Shown: positions 53,882-62,261 of the stretch, piece by piece
Position numbering within the stretch: the first letter of the stretch is position 1
Layout: every line of letters starts with the position of its first letter
Source of the DNA: an uncultured Flavobacteriaceae bacterium
GTDB taxonomy: Bacteria > Bacteroidota > Bacteroidia > Flavobacteriales > Flavobacteriaceae
Reading direction: 5' to 3'
Assembly (NCBI GenBank): GCA_947500445.1
Contig: CANMSB010000009.1
Span: forward strand, 84,033-148,032
DNA length: 64,000 bases
Translations under genes and position numbers: made by a program
Notes under the pieces: generated by a model
Told to the model about the DNA's origin: nothing
Seen by the model: the letters and a program-made list of their open reading frames with translations, nothing else
The model's database searches: none

Positions 53882-54862
53882 TCATTTCTGGGATAGGGCT
53901 TCCTCAATGGCGCTTCCAAAAAGTTCGGTAAGACCAATACCGGCTATTTTTGCCTGTTGCGGTAATATGCTTTCCGTTGTGAGTCCCGGAGTGGTGTTCA
54001 TTTCGAGCATATAGGGCTCATCGTCGATAAAGATGAATTCACTTCGCGAATAGCCTTTCATTTTCAACAATTCATAGGCCTTTTTGGCAACTTCCCTTAC
54101 TCTTTCTGCCTGTAAGGGGGTTATTCGGGCCGGGGTAATCTCCTGTGATTTCCCTTCGTATTTGGCCTCATAATCAAAAAAATCGTTCTCGGTAACAATT
54201 TCGGTAATCGGAAGCACTTTGGTTTTTCCCTGGTACCGTATAACACCAACGGATACCTCAATGCCGTCCAAAAAGGCTTCTATAATGATTTCATCGTCTT
54301 CCTTGTAGGCATTTGCTATGGCGGCTTCGAGCTGGTCTTTTTCATAAACTTTGGAAATACCGAAACTACTTCCCGCCTTGTTCGCCTTAACGAAACAGGG
54401 GAGCCCCACTTTTTCCACAATTGCCTCGGTATCTATGGGGTCTCCCAAATTGAGATAGTAGGATGCGGCCGATTTGATGCCATATGCTTTTAGCACACTC
54501 AACAGATCACGCTTATTAAAGGTCAGCGCCGATTGGTACGCACTGCACGATGTCTGCGGTATGTTTAACAGCTCAAAGTAGGATTGCATAAGGCCATCTT
54601 CGCCGGGCGAACCGTGAATGGCATTAAAAACACAGTCGAAAACAATGGTTTCACCCTTAGGCGATATGCTAAATCGGTTTTTATCCACAGCGTGTTCCGC
54701 TCCTTCGGCATCGACATACACCCATTTGTCGGGCAAAATTTGGATTCCATAACTATGGTATCGGTCGCTGTCCAAATACGCTTGAACGACTTTTCCACTT
54801 TTAAGGGAAATTTCGGCCTCACTGGAATATCCTCCCATGATCACGGCAATATTTTTCTTCAT
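53882..54862 (-). CDS. ddl: D-alanine-D-alanine ligase
   Basis: The 326-residue ATP-grasp enzyme has N-terminal VIMGGYSSEAEISLKSG, HGSPGEDGLMQSYFELL, CFVKANKAGSSFGISKV, and the C-terminal EMNTTPGLTTESILPQQA. It supplies the D-Ala-D-Ala dipeptide for peptidoglycan. It is in an operon with coaD and divergent from the PASTA protein gene. Confidence 0.97.
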   Translation of the reverse strand: MKKNIAVIMGGYSSEAEISLKSGKVVQAYLDSDRYHSYGIQILPDKWVYVDAEGAEHAVDKNRFSISPKGETIVFDCVFNAIHGSPGEDGLMQSYFELLNIPQTSCSAYQSALTFNKRDLLSVLKAYGIKSAASYYLNLGDPIDTEAIVEKVGLPCFVKANKAGSSFGISKVYEKDQLEAAIANAYKEDDEIIIEAFLDGIEVSVGVIRYQGKTKVLPITEIVTENDFFDYEAKYEGKSQEITPARITPLQAERVREVAKKAYELLKMKGYSRSEFIFIDDEPYMLEMNTTPGLTTESILPQQAKIAGIGLTELFGSAIEEALSQK

Positions 54863-55101
54863 CGGTTTGCTTGCTAGGTTGACTCATCGTTGCCCGAACG
54901 AAATCCGGGTTACGGTCAAAGAAAAGAAAAAGTGTGGTTTTTGCGAAAATTATCCGTGTTTTTCCAAAGGGAACAAGGCCATGATATTAAAAAGCGATCT
55001 TTCCCAAAGCATCTTTCGGCTTATGCCCTGATTATTTTCGAGCTGCTGCATCGTATTTGTTAAAGGGCATTTGCTATCTTTACCGAGCAAAAGTACCATG
55101 G

Positions 55102-55689
55102 ATGCGAAATTTTTTTAATTTTCTAAGAAGTCGAACATTTTTGATACAACTTGGTATCGCGGTAGCCCTTGTTGTGCTATTGGTCTTTCTTTCCTTACAA
55201 TGGTTGAAAAGTTCCACTAACCACGGTACGTTCGTTGATGTTCCCGATTTTTCAAAAATGTCCGTTCCCGATATGCGCGATGCGGTTTCCGATGCCGGCC
55301 TTCGTTATGAGGTGTTGGATTCGGCAAATTACAATCCCGACTATCCCCGTTTTTCCATTATCGATCAAAACCCAGCGGCAGGGAACAGGGTAAAGGAAAA
55401 TAGAAAGGTATATTTTACCGTGAATCCATCCGGATACAAAACGGTGACCGTTCCCAAGATCGAACAGGTAACCAAGCGCAATGCCACATCCATGCTCCGC
55501 GCCGTCGGGCTCGATGTGCAGCGCACCACTTATATTGACGAACTTGGCAAGGATATGGTCTACTACATCAAGTTTCGCGGCAAACGCATCAAACCGGGCG
55601 ACAAGTTGCCAAAAACATCAAAAATCGAATTGGTTTGCGGAAATGGAAATAGAACCGCACGTTCCGATATCAAGGCAGCTTCCGAATAG
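55102..55689 (+). CDS. PASTA-domain membrane protein
   Basis: The 195-residue protein starts at the ATG at 55102 (MRNFFNFLRSRTFLI); an upstream TTG is in frame but unnecessary. It has one membrane helix (about 15-33, GIAVALVVLLVFLSLQWL) and two extracytoplasmic PASTA domains: VDVPDFSKMSVPDMRDAVSDAGL followed by FTVNPSGYKTVTVPKI, and KRNATSMLRAVGLDVQ. PASTA domains bind peptidoglycan fragments. No kinase or PBP domain is attached. A near-match promoter (TATCTTTA at 55075) precedes it. The pseudouridine synthase starts 3 bp after its stop. Confidence 0.9.
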   Translation: MRNFFNFLRSRTFLIQLGIAVALVVLLVFLSLQWLKSSTNHGTFVDVPDFSKMSVPDMRDAVSDAGLRYEVLDSANYNPDYPRFSIIDQNPAAGNRVKENRKVYFTVNPSGYKTVTVPKIEQVTKRNATSMLRAVGLDVQRTTYIDELGKDMVYYIKFRGKRIKPGDKLPKTSKIELVCGNGNRTARSDIKAASE

Positions 55690-55692
55690 GAT

Positions 55693-56718
55693 ATGGAACC
55701 CGTACCACAGCCCCAGGAAAATTCCGAAGCGTTATACGAGCACCACAAGTTTGTGGCGTCCAAAGGACAGGAGCCACTGCGTGTCGATAAGTTTTTAATG
55801 AACTTTATCGAATATGCGACCCGCAATAAAATTCAACAAGCCGCAAAAAGTGGAAACATTTGGGTAAACGGAACAGTGGTAAAACAAAATTATAAGGTGA
55901 AGGCCGGGGACGAGGTGAAGGTGCTGTTCGCCCATCCGCCACATGAGCATCTTTTGGTACCCGAAGCCATTCCCTTAACTATTGTTTATGAGGACGAAGC
56001 CTTGTTGGTCGTGAACAAATCTGCAGGTATGGTCGTACATCCCGGGCATGGCAATTACTCGGGAACCTTGATTAACGCGCTGTTGCACCATACCAAAGAC
56101 CTTCCGGAAAATAGTAACGAACGTCCGGGCCTAGTTCACCGTATCGATAAGGATACCTCCGGACTTTTGGTGGTGGCCAAAACGGAGCACGCGATGACAC
56201 ATTTATCCCAACAATTTTTTGATAAAACCAGTGAGCGGGAGTATATCGCCCTAGTTTGGGGAAATGTGGAGGACGACAGCGGCACCGTTTCAGGGCATAT
56301 TGCCCGAAATCCCAAGAACAGGTTGCAGATGCAGGTATTTCCCGAGGGCAACGAGGGCAAAGAGGCCGTTACCCATTATAAGGTATTGGAGCGTTTGGGA
56401 TACGTGACCTTGATTTCATGTCGATTGGAAACGGGACGTACCCATCAAATCCGGGTGCATATGAAATACATCGGGCACACCCTGTTCAATGACGAGCGGT
56501 ATGGCGGTGACAAAATTTTAAAGGGCACCACCTTCACCAAATACAAACAGTTTGTAGAAAACACTTTTAAGATATTACCTCGACAGGCGCTTCATGCGAA
56601 AACCCTGGGCTTCGTTCATCCCGTTTCCGGAGATAAGATGCGTTTCGATTCGGAGATACCGACCGATTTGGGCGATTGCATCGACAAATGGCGGCGGTAT
56701 TCCAAACACAGTCATTGA
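55693..56718 (+). CDS. rluD: RluA-family RNA pseudouridine synthase (RluD-like)
   Basis: The 341-residue protein has an N-terminal S4 domain (RVDKFLMNFIEYATRNKIQQAAKSGNIWVNG, about 30-95) and the catalytic HRIDKDTSGLLVVAKT with the active-site Asp, then GRTHQIRVHM. RluD-type enzymes modify helix 69 of 23S rRNA. It follows the PASTA gene by 3 bp. The PASTA-rluD pair divergent from ddl-coaD is a familiar flavobacterial arrangement. Confidence 0.94.
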   Translation: MEPVPQPQENSEALYEHHKFVASKGQEPLRVDKFLMNFIEYATRNKIQQAAKSGNIWVNGTVVKQNYKVKAGDEVKVLFAHPPHEHLLVPEAIPLTIVYEDEALLVVNKSAGMVVHPGHGNYSGTLINALLHHTKDLPENSNERPGLVHRIDKDTSGLLVVAKTEHAMTHLSQQFFDKTSEREYIALVWGNVEDDSGTVSGHIARNPKNRLQMQVFPEGNEGKEAVTHYKVLERLGYVTLISCRLETGRTHQIRVHMKYIGHTLFNDERYGGDKILKGTTFTKYKQFVENTFKILPRQALHAKTLGFVHPVSGDKMRFDSEIPTDLGDCIDKWRRYSKHSH

Positions 56719-56997
56719 CCAAGAGGGCTTTTTTAAAACCAGCATTCCATCGTTATTCTGACAGTCGCCGATAGCGTTTATCAGGGAGCGCTGGAAACAA
56801 CCTGAGGCAAAACGATCGTTATGGTCGATGCCCCTATAAATAACAACTGTTGGTGCTTTGTGGCCGTAACGGAAATCCTTCTTATTTTTAAATCATAAAG
56901 GGAGAATCGTTCAAACCAGCGGAAAACGTTTTTGAACGGGCAAAACAGTAGTAAGCTTTAATCGGATTATCGGACAAACTTAAAAATACGTAGTTCC

Positions 56998-57759
56998 ATG
57001 AAAATAGTAGTGTCACCGGCAAAATCATTGGATTTTGAAAAAGAGTATCCAAAATTGGGTCATACCCAACCCGATTTTTTAAATGAGTCGGTTAAATTGA
57101 ACAAGGTGCTCAGCAAGAAAAAGCCGAAGGAATTATCCGATTTGATGAGCATTTCGGATGCCTTGGCCCAATTGAATTGGGAGCGGAACCAGGCCTTTAC
57201 GGTACCCTTTTCCACTGAAAATGCACGTCCGGCCATCTATGCTTTTAACGGAGATGTTTACCAAGGTTTGGACGCCTATACTTTGCCGACAAAAAAAATG
57301 GAGAAACTTCAAAATTCCTTGCGCATTCTCTCCGGACTTTACGGTATTTTAAAACCTTTAGATCTGATACAGCCCTATCGGCTGGAGATGGGAACCAAGC
57401 TCAAAGTCGGACGCCATAAAAACCTTTATGAGTTTTGGAAAAAAACGTTGACCGAGCACCTGAACAACGAACTGGAAGAGGGGGAACTTTTTGTTAACCT
57501 GGCCAGTAACGAATACTTCAACGCCATCGATCGAAAACAGTTGAAGGTGCCTGTTATTACACCCATATTTAAAGATTGGAAGGGCGATAACCTGAAGATA
57601 ATCAGTTTTTTTGCGAAAAAGGCCCGTGGGTCCATGGTACGGTATATAACCGATACCGGTGCAAAGACCCTATCCGATATTAAAGGTTTTAATTTGGACG
57701 AATATGAATTTAGTCCCTCCCATACCGTCAACGAAAACGAACCGGTTTTTGTGCGGTGA
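56998..57759 (+). CDS. yaaA: peroxide stress protein YaaA
   Basis: The 253-residue protein has [64 protein letters not shown] and the C-terminal [14 protein letters not shown], all characteristic. E. coli YaaA limits free iron and DNA damage in peroxide stress. The 279 bp upstream contain no recognisable feature. Confidence 0.95.
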   Translation: MKIVVSPAKSLDFEKEYPKLGHTQPDFLNESVKLNKVLSKKKPKELSDLMSISDALAQLNWERNQAFTVPFSTENARPAIYAFNGDVYQGLDAYTLPTKKMEKLQNSLRILSGLYGILKPLDLIQPYRLEMGTKLKVGRHKNLYEFWKKTLTEHLNNELEEGELFVNLASNEYFNAIDRKQLKVPVITPIFKDWKGDNLKIISFFAKKARGSMVRYITDTGAKTLSDIKGFNLDEYEFSPSHTVNENEPVFVR

Positions 57760-57924
57760 CCCAAAAGTAATGGTGGGCCGGTAGCATCTTTCAGGGGCAG
57801 TGTTATTGGTTTTTGGTTACCATTTGCGTCGCTGAAAAATGTCGCTTGTTATTGGTGTACAAGTAGCTATTGCAAAGGATACAACTATGACTGCCGAGTA
57901 AAGGAACTACTCCTATGAAGTAGG

Positions 57925-58053
57925 TTATTTTTTGGTTTTAATGCTAATTTTTTCCTCCACAGTCGGTCGCTTTTTAATTTTTCTTTTGCGTCTCGCCCCA
58001 AAGGTGCCGTTGTTGATTTTTCCTCTTTTTGTTTTTACATCGCCTTTACCCAT
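57925..58053 (-). CDS. 30S ribosomal protein bTHX
   Basis: A very short minus-strand gene of 43 codons encodes MGKGDVKTKRGKINNGTFG, followed by the basic tail RRKRKIKKRPTVEEKISIKTKK. The opening MGKGD.KTKRGKI..GTFG is the signature of bTHX (Thx), a small basic peptide of the 30S head. Length and the strongly basic C-terminus fit. The plus-strand open frame at the same place is only its shadow. It is transcribed away from the uracil-DNA-glycosylase-like gene, and a 16-bp palindrome lies 59 bp upstream. Confidence 0.88.
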   Translation of the reverse strand: MGKGDVKTKRGKINNGTFGARRKRKIKKRPTVEEKISIKTKK

Positions 58054-58461
58054 GGTGTATGTTGTTTTTGAACGTATTGAAACATTGTTTTACGTCATTT
58101 TTATAAGTCGTGTGTTCTATAGAACACGCCATTCCATCAGCTTGGATAGGAGCGCTCGGGACTTCAAAATACCAAAACTAAAAACACCGATGGTGTTTTC
58201 CCAAATTGGATGAAAACACCTTACATCCTTATCTTATGAAATGAGCCATAACAATTCTTGATACCAATCGAAATGGTTATTGGCGAATTACATCTGACCA
58301 TTAAAAAACAATAAATATTAACAGATGAAAAGGTACACGATTGCGCAATAAAAGACAACAAAAACAATGTGAAAATGCTTTTTTTGGTCTGGCCATTCCT
58401 ATTTTTGACATGTTCCCTATACCTGACATTTTTAAGTTAAAATGGATTAGTATCGATTTCT
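58054..58461. other. 408-bp gene-free region with palindromes and a repeat end
   Basis: It contains a perfect 16-bp palindrome GTGTTCTATAGAACAC (58112-58127), a hairpin AAAACACC/GGTGTTTT (58181-58199), a short ACCAATCGAAATGGT palindrome near 58263, and at about 58422-58450 a degenerate right end of the MITE-like family (TTTAAGTTAAAATGG) just before the next gene. No open frame with plausible composition is present. Confidence 0.5.
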
Positions 58462-59130
58462 ATGTTCCATCATGTGCATCCTTATCCGCCTTTTCTGTTT
58501 CCGGAGACCAAAAAACTCATCGTGGGGACCTTGCCGCCGCCCCGTTTTACGACAAAACGATTAAAAGCTGGTGATGTTGATTTCTCTTATGGTAGCAAGG
58601 ATAACCTGCTTTGGCCGATACTGGATCGCATCTTCGAATTGGGATTGTATTTTGAAACAAGCAAGCGTGCCATACTTCAAAGAACAGAGTTTTTAAAAAA
58701 GCGTCACATTGGAATTTGTGATATCGTGCAAAGTGCCGATCGTTCCGATGATAACGCCTCCGATCTGGGAATGCGCTCGGTCGTTCTAAGGGATGTATTG
58801 GGCCATTTAAGGGAGTATCCCAAAATTGAGACCATTTTGTTTATGGGAGGAAATAGCAAAAACGGTCCGGAATATTTCTTCCGAAAACAGCTGATGGTCA
58901 ACGGAGCTACACTCGAGGTCGTGTCGGAGAAAGTACCTCGTATACATCGTTTTAAGGTGGACGGTCGTTCCATAAACACCGTTTCGCTCACAGCTCCGTC
59001 CGGTGCTGCCAACCGGGCCATTGGTAGCATGCCCGAATACAAGGCATTAAAGTTGAAGCAACCCTCTTTTAATACGTTTGACTATAGGGTACGGCAATAT
59101 GCTTCTTTCTTTATGCCATTTCAAAGTTAA
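58462..59130 (+). CDS. uracil-DNA glycosylase-like family protein
   Basis: The 222-residue protein has N-terminal KKLIVGTLPPPRF, IGICDIVQSADRSDDNASD, ETILFMGGNSKNGPEYFFRK and VSLTAPSGAANRAIG. The order of a GTLPPP-type water-activating motif, a central beta strand with MGG, and a late PSGAA..A loop fits the uracil-DNA-glycosylase fold in its distant MUG-like branches. Substrate and activity are uncertain. The last five residues (MPFQS) and stop are encoded inside a 26-bp palindromic repeat. Confidence 0.65.
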   Translation: MFHHVHPYPPFLFPETKKLIVGTLPPPRFTTKRLKAGDVDFSYGSKDNLLWPILDRIFELGLYFETSKRAILQRTEFLKKRHIGICDIVQSADRSDDNASDLGMRSVVLRDVLGHLREYPKIETILFMGGNSKNGPEYFFRKQLMVNGATLEVVSEKVPRIHRFKVDGRSINTVSLTAPSGAANRAIGSMPEYKALKLKQPSFNTFDYRVRQYASFFMPFQS

Positions 59131-59138
59131 AATGGTAC
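59113..59138. repeat. 26-bp palindromic repeat covering the 3' end of the UDG-like gene
   Basis: ATGCCATTT and AAATGGTAC arms with centre CAAAGTTA, nearly identical to 3418-3443 (identical central 17 bp). The gene's stop TAA (59128-59130) is inside. Confidence 0.75.
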
Positions 59139-59433
59139 GAGTACCCCGTTGAACTAAAAAAGGCCCTATTCTTTCGAACAAGGCCTTCTTACGAGAACAC
59201 TATATGAAAATGAAAAAAATTACTGGTTGGTAATTATGATGTAAATATATACTAGGGATGATCGCTGCTAAAAATATTGTTGTGAAGCCTGTTGGTTTTG
59301 TGGTGTGAAGGGTGAAATTTGTTATTTACCCAAAATTCAACAAGTCTAATAGGTTATTTATGGCGATATTTAGGTCTTCAAAAAAAGGGCGCTTTGGCGT
59401 TACAACATATTCAACAAGGAAGTTTATAATGCT
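59131..59433. other. 303-bp gap before ppc
   Basis: At 59158-59190 an imperfect stem AAAAAGGCC / GGCCTTCTT with inner TTC/GAA is a probable terminator of the UDG-like gene. The rest, directly upstream of ppc, has no recognisable promoter box. Confidence 0.45.
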
Positions 59434-61980
59434 ATGCAACAATTAGAAAGGTTAAAGGAGTTTAGAAAATCGGTAAACAACAAGTTCAATGTGTACAATA
59501 GTCTGTTCCTGAATTTACCCTATCGGGATGTGGACAATGTGGGTATTTTGATTCCCCTATTGTTGGATCTCTGTCAAAAAGGACTGCAAGCCGGTCAAAA
59601 TCCACAAGAGATTTTGGAAGGTTTTTTTGCCAGTTATGTCGATTTGGAGGAGGAACAGGACCAAATCGATTTTATGTTCCGGATCATCCAATACGTAGAA
59701 CGGCAAGTGGTGCTGTACGATAGTGTGGAGGACGCAGCGTTCCCAAAGTTGAACGAGCATAGCAATACCCTTTCCATAAAGGACTATTTTCAGCTGGTGG
59801 ACAAGAACAAGAGTTGGGACAAGGTGGCCAAAAAACTGTCCACTTTCAGTGCACGTATCGTTTTAACGGCGCATCCGACACAGTTTTATACCCCGGCGAT
59901 CTTGGATATCATTACGGAGTTACGATCCCATATTCTGGACGATAAGATAGATGCTATCGATACTACGTTGCAACAATTAGGACTTACCTCTTTGATCAAT
60001 GCGAAAAAGCCGACTCCTTTGGACGAGGCCAGAAATATCATTTACACCCTAAGGCACGTATATTATGATGCCGTAGGAGATCTGTACGCTTATATAAAAG
60101 ACAATATTAAGGACCACGCGTTCGATAACCACAACATTATGAAGCTCGGTTTTTGGCCGGGGGGCGATCGCGATGGCAATCCGTACGTAACCGCGTCCAT
60201 TACCAAGGATGTTGCGGACGAGCTGCGGATCAACCTAATGAAGTGTTATTATAACGACCTGAAAAAATTACAGAAAAGTCTGTCCTTTAAGGCGGTTCAA
60301 GAGCCGTTACAGGAACTTCGTGCAAACCTCTATAAAGCGATGTTCGATGCTAGCAAAAACGTAGGATATGCCGATATTATAGAACCCCTGCTCGCCATTC
60401 GTGAACTTTTGATAGACCGGTATTACAGCCTTCGTTTGGAAGAATTGGACCAATTGATCGATAAGGTGAAAATATTTAAGACCCATTTTGCCACGCTCGA
60501 TATTCGACAGGACCATAGCATACATAAAAAGGTAGTGCAAACCATACTCCAGAAAAAGAAACTCATCAAGGGAGATATCGATACCGTAGCGGATGAAAAA
60601 CTGATCGATCTGTTGCTTCATAAAAATATGAAATTGGTTCCCGAGGATTTTGAGGACGATATGGTAAAGGATACCATTTCCAACATTTTGCAACTGAAGG
60701 GAATTCAGGATAAAAATGGGGAAGAAGGTTGCAACCGTTATATCATCAGTAACTCCGAGGACGTATTTTCGGTACTGTTCGTGTTTGGGCTGTTTCGATG
60801 GTGTGGTTGGAAAGCGGATGAAATATCCTTTGACATCGTACCATTGTTTGAGACCATGAACGGTATGGCGACCTCCGAAAATACGATGGAAGCATTGTTC
60901 GCCATCCCGGAATACCGCGCACATTTGGAACAGCGTGATAACAAACATACCATCATGTTAGGATTCTCCGATGGTACAAAGGACGGCGGTTATGTAAAAG
61001 CGAACTGGTCGATATTCAAGACCAAGGAAAAATTGTCCAAAATCTGTCGTAAGAACGATGTTATGGCCATTTTCTTTGATGGTAGGGGTGGCCCACCGGC
61101 ACGTGGTGGTGGAAAAACCCATCGTTTTTATGCGGCGCAGACAAAGGATATTGCCAATCATGAAATTCAACTGACCATTCAAGGGCAGACCATTACCAGT
61201 ACCTATGGCACCAAGGAACAGTTTATGTACAACAGCGAACAGCTGCTAACGGCCGGGCTTTCCAATAACCTTTTTGGGAAGGAAAATGTTATTTCGGCCG
61301 CGTCGCGACAGTTAATGGAGTCCCTCTCCGAACTCAGTTTCGCCAAGTACGATGCTTTAAAACATCACGATAAATTTATGCCCTACTTGGAGCACATGAG
61401 TACCCTTAAATACTACACCAAAGCCAATATAGGCAGTAGACCGGGAAAAAGAGGAAATAAAAAGAAGCTTGAACTGACCGATCTTAGGGCAATTTCCTTT
61501 GTGGGTTCTTGGAGCCAATTGAAACAGAACGTACCCGGGTATTTCGGGATCGGAACGGCGATACAGACCTTAAAAGATCAAGGAAAGCTAAAGGATATTA
61601 AAAAACTGTACAAAGAAGTGCCACTGTTTAGGGCCTTGATGCTCAATAGTATGATGTCATTGTCAAAATGTTATTTTGAATTGACCAGCTACATGAAAGA
61701 GAACGAGGAATACGGTGCCTTTTGGAACATCCTTTACGACGAATACCAACTTTCCAAAAAGATGTTATTGCTGATTTCAGGTTCTAAAATACTGATGGAA
61801 AACGAGGTGATCTCAAGAGAGTCCATAAAGATACGGGAGAACATTGTTTTGCCTTTGTTGGTAATACAGCAATATGCGTTGCAGAAGATAGGCCAGGGCG
61901 CAGGTTTTAAGGAACAATACGAGAAGATCGTTACCCGTTCGCTCTATGGTAATATCAATGCCAGTCGGAATTCGGCCTAA
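59434..61980 (+). CDS. ppc: phosphoenolpyruvate carboxylase
   Basis: The 848-residue anaplerotic enzyme forms oxaloacetate from PEP and bicarbonate. Motifs are VLTAHPTQ with the catalytic His, GFWPGGDRDGNPYV, the divalent-metal region MLGFSDGTKDGGY, FFDGRGGPPARGGGKTH (the mobile glycine loop), and SRPGKRGNKKKLELTDLRAI with FVGSWSQLKQNVPGYFG. It is slightly shorter than the 880-residue E. coli enzyme, as is usual for the Bacteroidota form. It is alone in its transcript and ends before a bidirectional terminator. Confidence 0.97.
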   Translation: MQQLERLKEFRKSVNNKFNVYNSLFLNLPYRDVDNVGILIPLLLDLCQKGLQAGQNPQEILEGFFASYVDLEEEQDQIDFMFRIIQYVERQVVLYDSVEDAAFPKLNEHSNTLSIKDYFQLVDKNKSWDKVAKKLSTFSARIVLTAHPTQFYTPAILDIITELRSHILDDKIDAIDTTLQQLGLTSLINAKKPTPLDEARNIIYTLRHVYYDAVGDLYAYIKDNIKDHAFDNHNIMKLGFWPGGDRDGNPYVTASITKDVADELRINLMKCYYNDLKKLQKSLSFKAVQEPLQELRANLYKAMFDASKNVGYADIIEPLLAIRELLIDRYYSLRLEELDQLIDKVKIFKTHFATLDIRQDHSIHKKVVQTILQKKKLIKGDIDTVADEKLIDLLLHKNMKLVPEDFEDDMVKDTISNILQLKGIQDKNGEEGCNRYIISNSEDVFSVLFVFGLFRWCGWKADEISFDIVPLFETMNGMATSENTMEALFAIPEYRAHLEQRDNKHTIMLGFSDGTKDGGYVKANWSIFKTKEKLSKICRKNDVMAIFFDGRGGPPARGGGKTHRFYAAQTKDIANHEIQLTIQGQTITSTYGTKEQFMYNSEQLLTAGLSNNLFGKENVISAASRQLMESLSELSFAKYDALKHHDKFMPYLEHMSTLKYYTKANIGSRPGKRGNKKKLELTDLRAISFVGSWSQLKQNVPGYFGIGTAIQTLKDQGKLKDIKKLYKEVPLFRALMLNSMMSLSKCYFELTSYMKENEEYGAFWNILYDEYQLSKKMLLLISGSKILMENEVISRESIKIRENIVLPLLVIQQYALQKIGQGAGFKEQYEKIVTRSLYGNINASRNSA

Positions 61981-62012
61981 TTTTACAGGCATTTAAATAC
62001 TTTGGAGTTATT

Positions 62013-62172
62013 GAACTCATTTAGACCTTTTGGATTGAAGCGAAAATTAGTGATTTAAAGGCCTGTTGAAGACTTTTTTGAGTTTCATAGCAGGGCTACG
62101 AGAGGAAAAAAAGGCAAAAACAGGACTGTAAAGGACAATTTTTTAGCCAATTAAAAAAGTCTAAATGAGTTC
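62013..62172. repeat. 160-bp inverted-repeat element downstream of ppc
   Basis: The outer arms GAACTCATTTAGACCTTTT (62013-62031) and AAAAGTCTAAATGAGTTC (62155-62172) are reverse complements with one indel. Inside, CCTGTT pairs with AACAGG, and the centre has CATAGCAGGGCTACG, similar to the central hairpin of the MITE-like family. It holds no gene. Confidence 0.7.
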
Positions 62173-62176
62173 ATTG

Positions 62177-62215
62177 AAAAAAAACCCTGGAAAATACGTT
62201 TTCCAGGGTTTTTTT
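62177..62215. terminator. bidirectional terminator between ppc and the repeat lipoprotein
   Basis: AAAACCCTGGAAAA / TTTTCCAGGGTTTT closes a TACG loop, with long A and T tracts on the two sides. Confidence 0.93.
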
Positions 62216-62261
62216 ATTGAAGTGGTCAAAACTTTTCTTTTTCAAAAGCTGTTGTATCCGT

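Noticed and set aside
54837..55031. 64-codon plus-strand frame with CGFCENYPC
   Set aside because: It begins antisense inside ddl and has no support beyond one short Cys cluster; probably chance, though the Cys spacing made it worth a look.
57932..58213. 93-codon plus-strand open frame rich in Phe/Leu/Val
   Set aside because: It is the antisense shadow of the bTHX gene and of T-rich intergenic DNA.
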